Assembly: GCA_036501025.1 (NCBI GenBank)
Contig: DASYBB010000036.1
Coordinates: 23,344-87,343, forward strand
Source of the DNA: DASUBV01 sp036501025
GTDB lineage: Bacteria; Actinomycetota; Actinomycetes; Streptosporangiales; Streptosporangiaceae
Direction of reading: 5' to 3'
DNA length: 64,000 bases
Every line of letters begins with the position of its first letter. Position 1 is the stretch's first letter. This document shows positions 43,808 through 52,511 of the stretch, one piece after another. Both the position numbers and the translations under genes were made by a program. The notes beneath the pieces were generated by a model. The model saw only the letters and a program-made list of their open reading frames with translations. It was not told the origin of the DNA and searched no databases.

Positions 43808-43845
43808 CGTGCCTCAGGCACGCTGACGAGCGTGCCCCCGGCACG
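43808..43845 (+). promoter_or_regulatory. Two same-stem hairpins before rpmI
   Basis: CGTGCC-TCA-GGCACG (43808-43822) is followed 8 nt later by CGTGCC-CCC-GGCACG (43831-43845). The four arms are interchangeable, so the outer or cross pairings are alternative folds. A further CGGCAGG/CCTGCCG stem lies at 43769-43798. The ribosome site CGGAGA of rpmI follows at 43851. Position between infC and rpmI suits autoregulation by a ribosomal protein such as L20 (inference). Confidence 0.5.
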
Positions 43846-43866
43846 AAGAACGGAGACAACGGCGAC

Positions 43867-44061
43867 ATGCCGAAGATGAAGACCCACAGCGGGTCGAACA
43901 AGCGCTTCCGCCTGACCGGCACCGGCAAGGTCATGCGCCGCCGGGCCAACCGGCAGCACTATTTCGAGCACAAGCCCAGCAAGCTGACCCGCCGCCTGGC
44001 CGGCGAGGTCGTGGCCGCGCCGGCTGACGCAAAGAAGATCAAGAGGTTGCTGGGTAAGTGA
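43867..44061 (+). CDS. rpmI: 50S ribosomal protein L35
   Basis: Protein of 64 aa, MPKMKTHSGSNKRFRLTGTG, with the basic C-terminal half RRRANRQHYFEHKP typical of bL35. ATG 43867, ribosome site CGGAGA about 10 nt upstream. Complete. It lies 114 bp after infC and 28 bp before rplT, the universal operon order. Confidence 0.97.
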   Translation: MPKMKTHSGSNKRFRLTGTGKVMRRRANRQHYFEHKPSKLTRRLAGEVVAAPADAKKIKRLLGK

Positions 44062-44089
44062 CCCGGCCCGCTGCAAGGGAGTCGTAGTA

Positions 44090-44470
44090 ATGGCACGCGT
44101 GAAGCGGGCAGTCAACGCCCACAAGAAGCGCAGGACCGTCCTCGAGCGGGCCAGCGGCTACCGGGGCCAGCGGTCCCGGATGTACCGCAAGGCCAAGGAG
44201 CAGCAGCTCCACTCGATGACGTACGCCTACCGGGACCGCAAGGACCGCAAGGGCGCGTTCCGGCGGCTGTGGATCCAGCGGATCAACGCCGCGGCCCGCG
44301 CCGAGGGGATGACCTACAACCGGTTCATCCAGGGCCTGAAGATCGCGGGCGTGGAGGTCGACCGGCGGATGCTGGCCGAGATGGCCGTCGCCGACCCGTC
44401 GTCCTTCACCGCCCTGGTCCAGGTGGCCCGGCTGGCGCTGCCCGAGGACCTGGGCACGGCCGCTGCCTGA
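44090..44470 (+). CDS. rplT: 50S ribosomal protein L20
   Basis: Protein of 126 aa, MARVKRAVNAHKKRRTVLERASGYRG, with the family block AYRDRKDRKGAFRRLWIQRINAA. ATG 44090 after AAGGGAG. bL20 is an early assembly protein and in other bacteria represses its own operon, which fits the structured region before rpmI. Confidence 0.97.
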   Translation: MARVKRAVNAHKKRRTVLERASGYRGQRSRMYRKAKEQQLHSMTYAYRDRKDRKGAFRRLWIQRINAAARAEGMTYNRFIQGLKIAGVEVDRRMLAEMAVADPSSFTALVQVARLALPEDLGTAAA

Positions 44471-44540
44471 CCACGGCGGGACTGAACCCGGGCGGCCCGG
44501 ACCCGGGCGCCCCGACCCGGCCCGCGGCGAGGTAACGAAC

Positions 44541-45383
44541 ATCCGCTCGCCGCGGGTCAAGGCGGCCCGGCAGCTGGCCAAGCGGGCCTTCCGGGAGCGG
44601 TCGCGGCTGTTCCTGGCCGAGGGACCGCAGGCCGTCCGCGAGGCGCTGGCGACCCCCGGCGTCCTTACCGACCTGTTCGTCAGCGGCGCCGCCGCCGGCC
44701 GGCACGCCGACCTTGCCGAGCTGGCCGCCGGGCAGGGCGTCGCCGTCACCGGGGTCAGCGGCGAGGTCATGGCCGAGCTGGCCCAGACCGTCACCCCGCA
44801 GGGCCTGCTCGGGGTCTGCCGGTTCGTCGACGTCTCCCTGGACGACCTGGCCGCCGCCCGGCCGCGGCTGGTCGCGGTGCTGGCCAACGTCCGCGACCCC
44901 GGCAACGCCGGCACCGTGCTGCGCACCGCGGACGCGGCCGGCGCGGACGGCGTGATCTTCACCGCGGCCTCGGTCGACCCGTACAACAGCAAGTGCGTGC
45001 GCTCGTCGGCCGGCAGCCTGTTCCACCTGCCGGTCGTCACCGGCGCCGAGCCCGCCGCCGCGGCCGCCGCGCTGCGCGCCGCCGGGCTGCGGGTGCTGGC
45101 CGCCGACGGCACCGCCGATCACGTCCTCGACGTAGCGGCCGGGCCCGGCCTGGACGCCCCGACCGCGTGGCTGTTCGGCAACGAGGCCTGGGGCCTGCCG
45201 GCCGGCCTGCTGGCCCTGGCCGACGAGGCCGTGGCCGTGCCGATCTACGGCCGGGCCGAGAGCCTCAACCTGGCCGCCGCGGCCGCCATCTGCCTGTACG
45301 CGTCCGCCGCCCGCCAGCACGCGCTGGCCCCGGCCGGGCCCGCTGGTCACGGGCCTGCCGGTCACGCCGGAAGCGTGACGTAG
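44541..45383 (+). CDS. TrmH/SpoU-family RNA methyltransferase
   Basis: SAM-dependent 2-prime-O-methyltransferase of the SPOUT fold, probably acting on 23S rRNA. Conserved text: substrate-binding RSPRVKAARQLAKRAFRERS and FLAEGPQAVREAL, then knot motifs VLANVRDPGNAGTVLRTADA, LFGNEAWGLP and VPIYGRAESLNLAAAAAICLY. No ATG, GTG or TTG exists in frame until 44769, deep inside the domain. The ATC at 44541 has GAGGT 7 nt upstream and begins the conserved sequence, so an AUC start is proposed (280 aa). Lies 70 bp after rplT, the usual place in actinomycetes. Confidence 0.88.
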   Translation: MRSPRVKAARQLAKRAFRERSRLFLAEGPQAVREALATPGVLTDLFVSGAAAGRHADLAELAAGQGVAVTGVSGEVMAELAQTVTPQGLLGVCRFVDVSLDDLAAARPRLVAVLANVRDPGNAGTVLRTADAAGADGVIFTAASVDPYNSKCVRSSAGSLFHLPVVTGAEPAAAAAALRAAGLRVLAADGTADHVLDVAAGPGLDAPTAWLFGNEAWGLPAGLLALADEAVAVPIYGRAESLNLAAAAAICLYASAARQHALAPAGPAGHGPAGHAGSVT

Positions 45384-45425
45384 GGGCGGTTACTGAACCG
45401 TAAGGGTCCCTAGGGGTATCCGGGG

Positions 45426-45497
45426 GTGCCGCGCGACATCATCGGCACGCTAGAGTCTGATCACGTTGCGTCATTGGTGACTCTGGTCAGTGTCACC
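45426..45497 (+). promoter_or_regulatory. Inverted repeats and -10-like box before the histidine kinase
   Basis: GTGCCG/CGGCAC (45426-45431, 45443-45448) and GGTGAC/GTCACC (45476-45481, 45492-45497) are 6-bp inverted repeats around a TAGAGT box at 45451-45456. They could be a terminator for the methyltransferase and an operator, respectively. The rest of the 252-bp gap shows nothing else. Confidence 0.35.
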
Positions 45498-45635
45498 CCG
45501 TCGCTGCGGGCGCCCAGCCCGCGGCAGCGGCCCGTTGCCGCGACCGAGCCAGGCCGCCGGTAACCCCCGGACCAGCGGCCCGGCGTACTCGACGATGCCG
45601 GGGGATGGGCACCAAGCCCCGGAGGCAGCGGAGTA

Positions 45636-46784
45636 GTGGAACCGATCGGGTCAGGCCACGCGCGGGTCGCGGCGGGCGCCCTGGCGGCGACGACGGACTT
45701 CAGCGGCGGGCTGGTGCTGGCCGATGACCTCCCCGACGGCCTCGTCATCGCCGACCACGCCGGCCGCGTCGCGGTGTTCAACCGGGCGGCCGCGCGGCTG
45801 ACCGGGATCAGCCCGGCCGACGCCATGGGCCGCGAGGTCAGCGAGGCGCTGCCGCTCCGCGACGCCGACGACTGCTCCTGGTGGACCGCGGCCCAGCCCT
45901 ACGGCGGCCTGACCACCCGGTCGCGGCACCCCGAGCGCTGCCTGTACCTGCCCGACGGCACCGAGCTGCTGGTCAGCGTCGGCTACGTGCGCTGCCCCCG
46001 CGGCCAGGGGCCGCGCGAGGGGTGGCACCGCGAGGCGGGCTCCGTCCGCCGCGTCATGATCACCCTGCGCGGCGCCGAGCAGCGCGCCCGGCTCGAGCGC
46101 AGCCGCGCGGACCTGGTCTCGACCGTCGCGCACGAGCTCCGCTCGCCGCTGACCAGCGTGAAGGGCTTCACCGCGACGCTGCTGGCCAAGTGGGCGCGGT
46201 TCACCGACGACCAGAAGCGCGTCATGCTGGAGACGGTCAACGCCGACGCCGACCGGGTCACCCGCCTGATCACCGAGCTGCTCGACGTCTCCCGGATCGA
46301 GGCCGGCCGGATCGAGGTGCACCGCGAGCTGGTCGACATCCCGGCCCGGGCCCGGAAGATCATCACCGGCCGGGTCGCCGCGGGCGACGCGGAGGACCGG
46401 TTCCGGGTCGAGGCGGCCGCGTCGCTGCCCGAGACCTGGCTTGATGCCGACAAGGTCGACCAGATCCTGTCCAACCTCATGGAGAACGGCGTCCGGCACG
46501 GGGCTGGTACGGTTACCACTGTGGTGGAGCCAGCGATCGTGGCGGGTGCCCCCGGAGTCGCGGTATCGGTCCGCGACCAGGGGCCAGGCATCGCGCCCGA
46601 GTTCGCCTCCCGGGTCTTCCGGCAGTTCTGGCGGGCCAAGCGGCGGGGCGGCGCGGGGCTCGGCCTGTTCATCGTGAAGGGCCTGATCGAGGCGCAGGGC
46701 GGGACCATCGCCGTGCAGCAGGCGCCCGGCGGCGGGGCTGAGTTCCGATTTACCATGCCCGCCGGCACACCTGACTTCGGCTGA
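45636..46784 (+). CDS. Soluble PAS-domain sensor histidine kinase (orphan)
   Basis: Protein of 382 aa without membrane helices. An N-terminal PAS domain (about 25-130, VADHAGRVAVFNRAAARLTG) is followed by the dimerisation helix with phospho-acceptor H166 in HELRSPLTSVKGF, and a HATPase with N box NLMENGVRHG, G1 DQGPGIAPE and G2 GAGLGLFIVKG. No response regulator is adjacent. A kinase at this position between the rRNA methylase and pheS is also known in Streptomyces, so the link is old. Signal unknown. GTG start after GGAGGCAGCGG. Confidence 0.9.
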   Translation: MEPIGSGHARVAAGALAATTDFSGGLVLADDLPDGLVIADHAGRVAVFNRAAARLTGISPADAMGREVSEALPLRDADDCSWWTAAQPYGGLTTRSRHPERCLYLPDGTELLVSVGYVRCPRGQGPREGWHREAGSVRRVMITLRGAEQRARLERSRADLVSTVAHELRSPLTSVKGFTATLLAKWARFTDDQKRVMLETVNADADRVTRLITELLDVSRIEAGRIEVHRELVDIPARARKIITGRVAAGDAEDRFRVEAAASLPETWLDADKVDQILSNLMENGVRHGAGTVTTVVEPAIVAGAPGVAVSVRDQGPGIAPEFASRVFRQFWRAKRRGGAGLGLFIVKGLIEAQGGTIAVQQAPGGGAEFRFTMPAGTPDFG

Positions 46785-46836
46785 GCTGGCGGGCCTGACG
46801 GCTGCGCAGGGATCGCGGCCGCTGACGGGCGCCCCT

Positions 46837-46857
46837 GGCCGGACTCAAGCTCCGGCC
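46837..46857 (+). terminator. Hairpin between histidine kinase and pheS
   Basis: GGCCGGA and TCCGGCC pair over 7 bp around CTCAAGC, 52 nt after the kinase stop and 103 nt before pheS. It may be a terminator or a pheS leader stem. No T-box-like elements were recognised in this 176-bp gap. Confidence 0.4.
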
Positions 46858-46960
46858 GCGACGGCGGGGTGCGGCGGTCAGCCCGAGCGATCCGTTTCGG
46901 CAGGTTTTTACAGTGCCGGTTCACGACGTGACACTGGCTGATCGCAGGAGAGCAACCGCG

Positions 46961-48082
46961 ATGTCCGCACCAAATAAGACATATGACCCGGTGGAGGTGG
47001 CCGCGTTGGCGCCCGAAGAGGTCGAGCGGGTGACCGCTGAGGCCCTGGCCGCCATCGCCGCGGCCGCCTCCCTGGATGAGCTGAAGGCAGCGCGGCTGGC
47101 CCACGCGGGCGACCGCGCGCCGATCGCGCTGGCCAACGCCGAGATCGGGGCGCTGCCGCCCGCGGCGCGCGCCGAGGCCGGGCGGCGGGTCGGCGCGGCC
47201 CGCGGCGCGATCCGGACCGCGCTGGCCGACCGGCAGGCCGAGCTGGAGGCCGACCGCGACACCCGGGTGCTGATCGACGAGGCCGTGGACGTCACCCTGC
47301 CCTGGGACCGGCAGCCCGCCGGGGCCCGGCACCCGGTCACCGCCATCGCCGAGCGGCTGGTCGACGTGTTCGTCGGCATGGGCTACGAGGTGGCCGAAGG
47401 ACCCGAGGTCGAGGCCGAGTGGTTCAACTTCGACGCGCTCAACTTCCCGCCCGACCACCCCGCGCGCGAGCTGCAGGACACCCTGTTCGTGGCCGGGCCG
47501 CCCGGGGCGGACCGGTCCGGGGTCGTGATGCGCACCCACACCTCGCCGGTGCAGATCCGCGCCATGCTCAGCCGGCCCCTGCCGCTGTACGTGGTCAGTC
47601 CCGGCAAGTGCTACCGCAGCGACGCGCTCGACGCGACCCACAGCCCGGTCTTCCACCAGATCGAGTGCCTGGCCGTGGATGAGGGGCTGACCATGGCCGA
47701 CCTGCGCGGCGCGATCCGCGCGTTCGTCGACGCCATGTTCGGCACGGGGCTGCGGACCCGGCTGCGGCCGGACTTCTTCCCGTTCACTGAGCCGTCGGCG
47801 GATGTGTCCATGGAGTGCCACGTGTGCCGCGGCGCCTCGACCCGGCCGGGCGGCGACCCGTGCCGGGTGTGCCGGTCCCAGGGCTGGGTCGAGATCGCCG
47901 GCTGCGGCATGGTCAACCCGCGGGTCCTGGCCGCGTGCGGCATCGACCCCGGCCGGTACTCCGGCTTCGCGTTCGGGCTCGGCATCGAGCGGGTGCTGAT
48001 GGCCCGGCACGGCCTGGCCGACATCCGGGACACCATCGAGGGCGACGTCCGGTTCAGCCGGGCCTTCGGACTGGAGGCGTGA
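46961..48082 (+). CDS. pheS: Phenylalanyl-tRNA synthetase alpha subunit
   Basis: Catalytic subunit, 373 aa: N-terminal coiled coil that grips tRNA, then class II core with HPVTAIAERLVDVFVGMGYEV, FDALNFPPDHPAR, RTHTSPVQIR, KCYRSDALDATHSPVFHQIE, and motif 3 FAFGLGIERVLM. Start ATG 46961 has GGAG upstream and the typical PheS N-terminus; an upstream GTG at 46913 is less likely. It shares one base with pheT (TGATG). Confidence 0.96.
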   Translation: MSAPNKTYDPVEVAALAPEEVERVTAEALAAIAAAASLDELKAARLAHAGDRAPIALANAEIGALPPAARAEAGRRVGAARGAIRTALADRQAELEADRDTRVLIDEAVDVTLPWDRQPAGARHPVTAIAERLVDVFVGMGYEVAEGPEVEAEWFNFDALNFPPDHPARELQDTLFVAGPPGADRSGVVMRTHTSPVQIRAMLSRPLPLYVVSPGKCYRSDALDATHSPVFHQIECLAVDEGLTMADLRGAIRAFVDAMFGTGLRTRLRPDFFPFTEPSADVSMECHVCRGASTRPGGDPCRVCRSQGWVEIAGCGMVNPRVLAACGIDPGRYSGFAFGLGIERVLMARHGLADIRDTIEGDVRFSRAFGLEA

Positions 48083-50610
48083 TGCGGGTTCCACTGTCGT
48101 GGCTGCTGGAGTACGCGCCGGTCGGCCCGCTCGCGGAGGTTGACGCCGACGAGGTCGGGCGCCGGCTCACGGCCTGCGGGCTGGAGGTCGAGTCGCTCGA
48201 GCGCGTCGGCCAGGACATCACCGGCGTGGTCACCGGGCAGGTGCTCGACGTCGAGGAGCTGACCGGGTTCCGCAAGCCGGTCCGGTACTGCCTCGTCGAC
48301 GCGGGTGACGGCCAGGAGCGCCACGTGATCTGCGGGGCGACCAACTTCACGGCCGGCGACAAGGTCGTGCTCGCGCTGCCGGGCGCGGTCCTGCCGGGCG
48401 GCTTCGAGATCGGCGCCCGCAAGACCTACGGGCACCTGTCCGAGGGCATGATCTGCTCCGCCCGGGAGCTGGGCATCGGCGACGAACACGACGGGATCCT
48501 CGTGCTGCCGCCGGACACGCCGCTGGGCGCCGACTTCCCCGGCCTGGCCGGGCTGCGCGACGTCGTCTACGACGTGAACGTCACGCCGGACAAGGGCTTC
48601 GCCCTGTCGGTCCGGGGCATGGCCCGGGAACTGGCCATCTCCTACGACGTCCCGTTCACCGACCCGGCCGACGCCGGGCTGCCCGCCGACGTCGACCAGG
48701 TGTCGGATGCGGTCTGGCCGGCCAGCATCGACGACCCGACCGCGTGCGACCGGTTCGTGCTGCGCGAGGTGCGCGGCATCGACCCCGGCCGCCCGACGCC
48801 GCTGTGGATGCTGGTCCGGCTGGCGCGGGCCGGGCAGCGCAGCGTGTCGCTGGCCGTCGACGTCACCAACTACCTCATGCTCGAGGTCGGCCAGCCGCTG
48901 CACGCGTTCGATGCCGGGCGGCTGTCCGGGCCGGTCGTCGTCCGCCGCGCGCGGCCGGGGGAGCGGCTGGAGACGCTCGACCACGTCGTCCGGGACCTTG
49001 ACCCCGAGGACATCCTCATCACCGACGCGTCGGGCCCGATCTCGCTGGCCGGGACCATGGGCGGCCTGTCGACCGAGATCACCCCGGACTCCCGTGACCT
49101 GGTCATCGAGGCGGCGCACTTCTCGGCCCGCGGCACGGCCCGGATGAGCCGCCGCCACCGGCTGTTCTCCGAGGCGTCGGCCCGGTTCGAGCGGGGCGTC
49201 GACTACGACCTGCAGCGGCGGGCCGCGGCCAAGGCCGCCGTGCTGCTGGCCGGCCTCGGCGGCGGCACGGTCGTGCCCGGCGTCACGTACGCCAGCGCGC
49301 CGGTCCCGCCGGTGTCGATCACGATGGCGGCCGACTACCCGGACCGGGTCGCGGGCGTGGCCTACGGGGTCGACACGGTGACCCGGCGGCTGCGCCAGGT
49401 CGGCTGCACGGTCACCGCCTCGCCGGGCTCGGACCTGCTGACGGTTGCCCCGCCGTCCTGGCGGCCCGACCTGACCGACCCGGCCGACCTGGCCGAGGAG
49501 GTCATCCGGCTGGAGGGCTACGAGCACATCCCGGTCGCGGAGCCGCGGGCCACCGCCGGGCGCGGGCTGACCGGCCCGCAGCGGCTGCGCCGCACGACGG
49601 GGCGCGCGCTCGGGGCCACCGGGTTCACTGAGGTGCTGAGCTCCCCGTTCGTCTCGGCCGCCGACTTCGACCGGCTGCTGCTGCCGGCCGGGGATGCCCG
49701 GCGGCAGGCGCTGGCGGTAGCCAACCCGCTGAGCGAGGACGAGCCGCTGCTGCGCACGACCCTGCTGCCCGGGCTGCTCCGGGTGCTGGCCCGCAACATC
49801 GGGCGCGGGTTCGGCGACGTGGCCCTGTTCGAGACGGGGCTGGTGTTCCGGCCGGGGCCGGGCGGGCCGCGAGTGGCGCCCATCCCCGGCGTCTCGCATG
49901 CGCCGTCGGCCGATGAGCTGGCCGCGCTGAACGGGGCACTGCCGGACCAGCCGCTGCGGATCGCGGTCGTGCTGGCCGGCGACCGGGACCTGGCCGGCTG
50001 GTGGGGCGCCGGCCGGCCGGCCGGGTGGGCGGACGCGGTCGAGGCGGCCCGGCAGGTGCTGCGGGTCAGCCAGGTGGAGTTCGAGGTGCGCGCGGATGCG
50101 CACGAGCCGTGGCACCCGGGGCGGTGCGCGGCGCTGTGGATCCGCGACGCGGAGGACGGGATGCGGCTCGCCGGGCACGCGGGCGAACTGCACCCGCGGG
50201 TGACGGCGGCCTTCGGGCTGCCGCCGCGGACCGCCGCGGTCGAGCTGGACATGTCGGTCATCGAGGCCGCCGCGGCGCGGCTCGCCCCGATGCCGGCGCC
50301 CGTGATCTCCGCGTACCCGGTCGCCACCCAGGACGTCGCGCTGATCGTGGCCGACACGGTGCCGGCCGCGGACGTCGAGCACGCCCTGGTGGCGGGCGCG
50401 GCCCGGGCCGGCGATGTCCGGCTCGAGGACCTGCGGCTGTTCGACGTGTACATCGGCGACCAGGCCGGCGACGGCCGCAAGTCACTGGCCTACAAGCTGC
50501 GGTTCCGCGCCCCCGACCGGACACTGACCGCCGAGGAGGCCACCGCCGCCCGCGACGCGGCCGTGGCCGAGGCCCGCGAGCGCGTCGGAGCCGTCCTGCG
50601 CGGCGCCTGA
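48082..50610 (+). CDS. pheT: Phenylalanyl-tRNA synthetase beta subunit
   Basis: Protein of 842 aa with all PheT domains: B1 N-terminus MRVPLSWLLEYAPVG, EMAP/OB region ICGATNFTAGDKVVLALPG, B3/B4 editing domain (VNVTPDKGFALSVRGMAREL; LMLEVGQPLHAFDA), B5, catalytic-like B6/B7, and C-terminal anticodon-fold FDX-ACB domain (VATQDVALIVADTVPA). ATG 48082 after GGAGG. The upstream frame is a shadow of pheS. The gene is followed immediately by a palindrome and then the insertion sequence. Confidence 0.97.
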   Translation: MRVPLSWLLEYAPVGPLAEVDADEVGRRLTACGLEVESLERVGQDITGVVTGQVLDVEELTGFRKPVRYCLVDAGDGQERHVICGATNFTAGDKVVLALPGAVLPGGFEIGARKTYGHLSEGMICSARELGIGDEHDGILVLPPDTPLGADFPGLAGLRDVVYDVNVTPDKGFALSVRGMARELAISYDVPFTDPADAGLPADVDQVSDAVWPASIDDPTACDRFVLREVRGIDPGRPTPLWMLVRLARAGQRSVSLAVDVTNYLMLEVGQPLHAFDAGRLSGPVVVRRARPGERLETLDHVVRDLDPEDILITDASGPISLAGTMGGLSTEITPDSRDLVIEAAHFSARGTARMSRRHRLFSEASARFERGVDYDLQRRAAAKAAVLLAGLGGGTVVPGVTYASAPVPPVSITMAADYPDRVAGVAYGVDTVTRRLRQVGCTVTASPGSDLLTVAPPSWRPDLTDPADLAEEVIRLEGYEHIPVAEPRATAGRGLTGPQRLRRTTGRALGATGFTEVLSSPFVSAADFDRLLLPAGDARRQALAVANPLSEDEPLLRTTLLPGLLRVLARNIGRGFGDVALFETGLVFRPGPGGPRVAPIPGVSHAPSADELAALNGALPDQPLRIAVVLAGDRDLAGWWGAGRPAGWADAVEAARQVLRVSQVEFEVRADAHEPWHPGRCAALWIRDAEDGMRLAGHAGELHPRVTAAFGLPPRTAAVELDMSVIEAAAARLAPMPAPVISAYPVATQDVALIVADTVPAADVEHALVAGAARAGDVRLEDLRLFDVYIGDQAGDGRKSLAYKLRFRAPDRTLTAEEATAARDAAVAEARERVGAVLRGA

Positions 50611-50619
50611 CCCGTCGCG

Positions 50620-50643
50620 CCTGCCCGCCCGCGGGCGGGCAGG
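50620..50643 (+). terminator. Perfect 24-nt palindrome after pheT
   Basis: A perfect palindrome with half-site CCTGCCCGCCCG starts 10 nt after the pheT stop and is followed by TTTCG, the form of a GC-rich intrinsic terminator. Its last three bases lie inside the left target duplication of the insertion sequence, so the element landed at the base of this stem. Confidence 0.65.
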
Positions 50644-52511
50644 TTTCGGGCTCTGGCGCGAATTTGGTGATTGGTCACTGACGGTGAGCCTGGGGGTGGG
50701 GTGCGGGCGGCCGGGAGGTCACGGCTGGGCTGCGGGCGGCGTGTCGCGGCGGTGATGCAGCGAGGCCCCGGTAGGACACGGAGGCCTGCCAAGATCACTC
50801 GTGCCTGAGGAGCCTCGCTGTGATGAGCCAGTCTGTCATGCTGCCCGTCGTCCCTGCTGCTGGCGGGCCGGGCCGCCGTGCCGGTGATGGCGGGCTGGGG
50901 TTCTTGCTGCCTCATCTGCGGGAGCTGGTGGTGGAAGAAGCCGGGTGCACGGAGGCCGGCGTGGTGATCCGGGCGCGGTCGGGGGCGGCGGGGGCGGCGT
51001 GCCCGTCGTGCGGCGGGTGGTCATCGCGGGTGCACGGCGGGTATGTCCGCCGGGTCCAGGACGGGCCGCTGGGGGGCCGGCCGGCGTGGATCTGGCTCCG
51101 GGTGCGGCGGTTCGCCTGCCAGGGCCAGGGCTGCCCGGTGCGGACGTTCGCCGAGCAGGTGCCCGGGCTGACGGCGCGGTACCGGCGGCGCAGCGTGCCG
51201 CTGCTCGGGCTGCTCGCGCAGGTCGGGCTGGCGCTGGCAGGGCGGGCCGGGGCGCGGCTGGCCGGGAAGCTGGGCGCTGCGGTGCACCGCAGCACGCTGC
51301 TGGGCCTTGTCGCGGCGCTGCCCGTGCCGGAGCCGAGCGCCGCGCCGGAGATCCTGGGCGTCGATGACTTCGCCCTGCGCCGCGGCCAGGTCTACGGGAC
51401 GGTCCTGATCGACATGGTCACCGGGAAGGCCGTTGACCTGCTCCCGGACCGGGAGGCCGCGACCCTGGCGGCCTGGCTGAAGGCCCGCCCGGGCGCGCGG
51501 GTGATCTGCCGGGACCGGGCCGGGGCCTACGCCGAGGGCGCCCGGGCCGGCGCCCCGGACGCGGTCCAGGTCGCCGACCGGTGGCACCTGTGGCACAACC
51601 TGGCCGGCTACGCCGAGCAGACCGTGGTGGCGCACCGCGGCTGCCTCACCGGGCCCGGGGCCGGGGACGAGCCGGGCGGGCTGCTCGACGCGCACGGCCG
51701 CGAGCGCGTGCTGGTGGCCCGCACCCGCGAGCGCCACGCCGCCGTGCACGAGCTGCTGGCCGCCGGCCAGTCCCAGAATGCCATCAGCGCCGCCCTGGGC
51801 CTGGACCGCCACACCGTGCGGCGGTTCGCCCGCGCGGCCGGCGCCGGCGAGCTCCTGGTCAAGGCCACCAGCCGGGAGAGCAAGCTCGACCCGCACAAGG
51901 CCTGGCTGCGCCAGCGGTGGAACGAGGGCATCACCGACGCCACCGTCCTGCACGCCGGGCTCCAGGCCCGCGGCTGGGCCGGCAGCGTCCTGACAGTCCG
52001 CCGCTACGTCCGCCCGTTCCGCCAGCTGCCCGCCGCCCCGCCGCCCGCCCCGGCCATCCCCAAGGCCCGCCAGATCACCAGCTGGATGCTGCGCCACCCG
52101 GCCAGCCTTGCCCCCGCCGAGCAGGCCGCCCTGGCCGGCATCCGCGCCCGCTGCCCTCACCTTGGCACCCTCGCCGCCCACGTCAGCGCCTTCGCCGAGA
52201 TGATGACCGGCCTCCACGGCCGCGACCTCGAAAGCTGGCTCGCCGACGTCGAGGCCGACGAGCAGCCCCGCCTGCACTCCTTCGCCGCCGGCATCCGCCG
52301 CGACCTCGACGCCGTCACCGCCGGGCTCACCCTGCCCTGGAGCTCCGGCACTGTCGAGGGCAGCGTCAACCGCATCAAGACGATCAAGCGGCAGATGTAC
52401 GGCCGCGCCAGCTTCGCGCTCCTCCGCAAGCGCGTCCTGCTCGCCACCTGAACCCAGCCGCCATCACGCCCCGTCACCACACCACCAAATCAGCGCCAGA
52501 GCCAGGTTTCG
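50641..52511 (+). mobile_element. ISL3-family insertion sequence with 8-bp target duplication
   Basis: The element spans 50649-52503 (1855 bp). Its ends are inverted: the left end begins GGCTCTGGCGC and continues with ATTTGGTG after two bases, and the complement of the right end begins with the same 11 bases and, after two differing bases, the same 8. Directly outside lie identical 8-bp copies of AGGTTTCG (50641-50648 and 52504-52511). ISL3 elements make 8-bp target repeats. One intact transposase gene fills it. Perfect target repeats and an intact gene point to recent insertion. Confidence 0.95.
50820..52451 (+). CDS. ISL3-family transposase
   Basis: DDE transposase of 543 aa. N-terminal zinc-binding region ACPSCGG with CQGQGCPVRTF, then the DDE_Tnp_ISL3 core: first Asp in ILGVDDFALRRG (D182/D183), second in VICRDRAGAYAEGA (D232), a helix-turn-helix insert QNAISAALGLDRHTVRRFA, and Glu 513 in SSGTVEGSVNRIKTIKRQMYG. 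Intact from GTG 50820 (ATG 50823 alternative) to the TGA. About 170 bp of non-coding sequence precede it inside the element. Confidence 0.93.
   Translation: MMSQSVMLPVVPAAGGPGRRAGDGGLGFLLPHLRELVVEEAGCTEAGVVIRARSGAAGAACPSCGGWSSRVHGGYVRRVQDGPLGGRPAWIWLRVRRFACQGQGCPVRTFAEQVPGLTARYRRRSVPLLGLLAQVGLALAGRAGARLAGKLGAAVHRSTLLGLVAALPVPEPSAAPEILGVDDFALRRGQVYGTVLIDMVTGKAVDLLPDREAATLAAWLKARPGARVICRDRAGAYAEGARAGAPDAVQVADRWHLWHNLAGYAEQTVVAHRGCLTGPGAGDEPGGLLDAHGRERVLVARTRERHAAVHELLAAGQSQNAISAALGLDRHTVRRFARAAGAGELLVKATSRESKLDPHKAWLRQRWNEGITDATVLHAGLQARGWAGSVLTVRRYVRPFRQLPAAPPPAPAIPKARQITSWMLRHPASLAPAEQAALAGIRARCPHLGTLAAHVSAFAEMMTGLHGRDLESWLADVEADEQPRLHSFAAGIRRDLDAVTAGLTLPWSSGTVEGSVNRIKTIKRQMYGRASFALLRKRVLLAT

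Noticed and set aside
46785..46960. Possible T-box leader before pheS
   Set aside because: One simple stem is present, but no T-box consensus or specifier-loop arrangement could be recognised.
47611..50382. 923-codon minus-strand frame opposite pheT and the end of pheS
   Set aside because: Antisense shadow; composition is Arg/Gly/His-rich, and both pheS and pheT are intact on the + strand.
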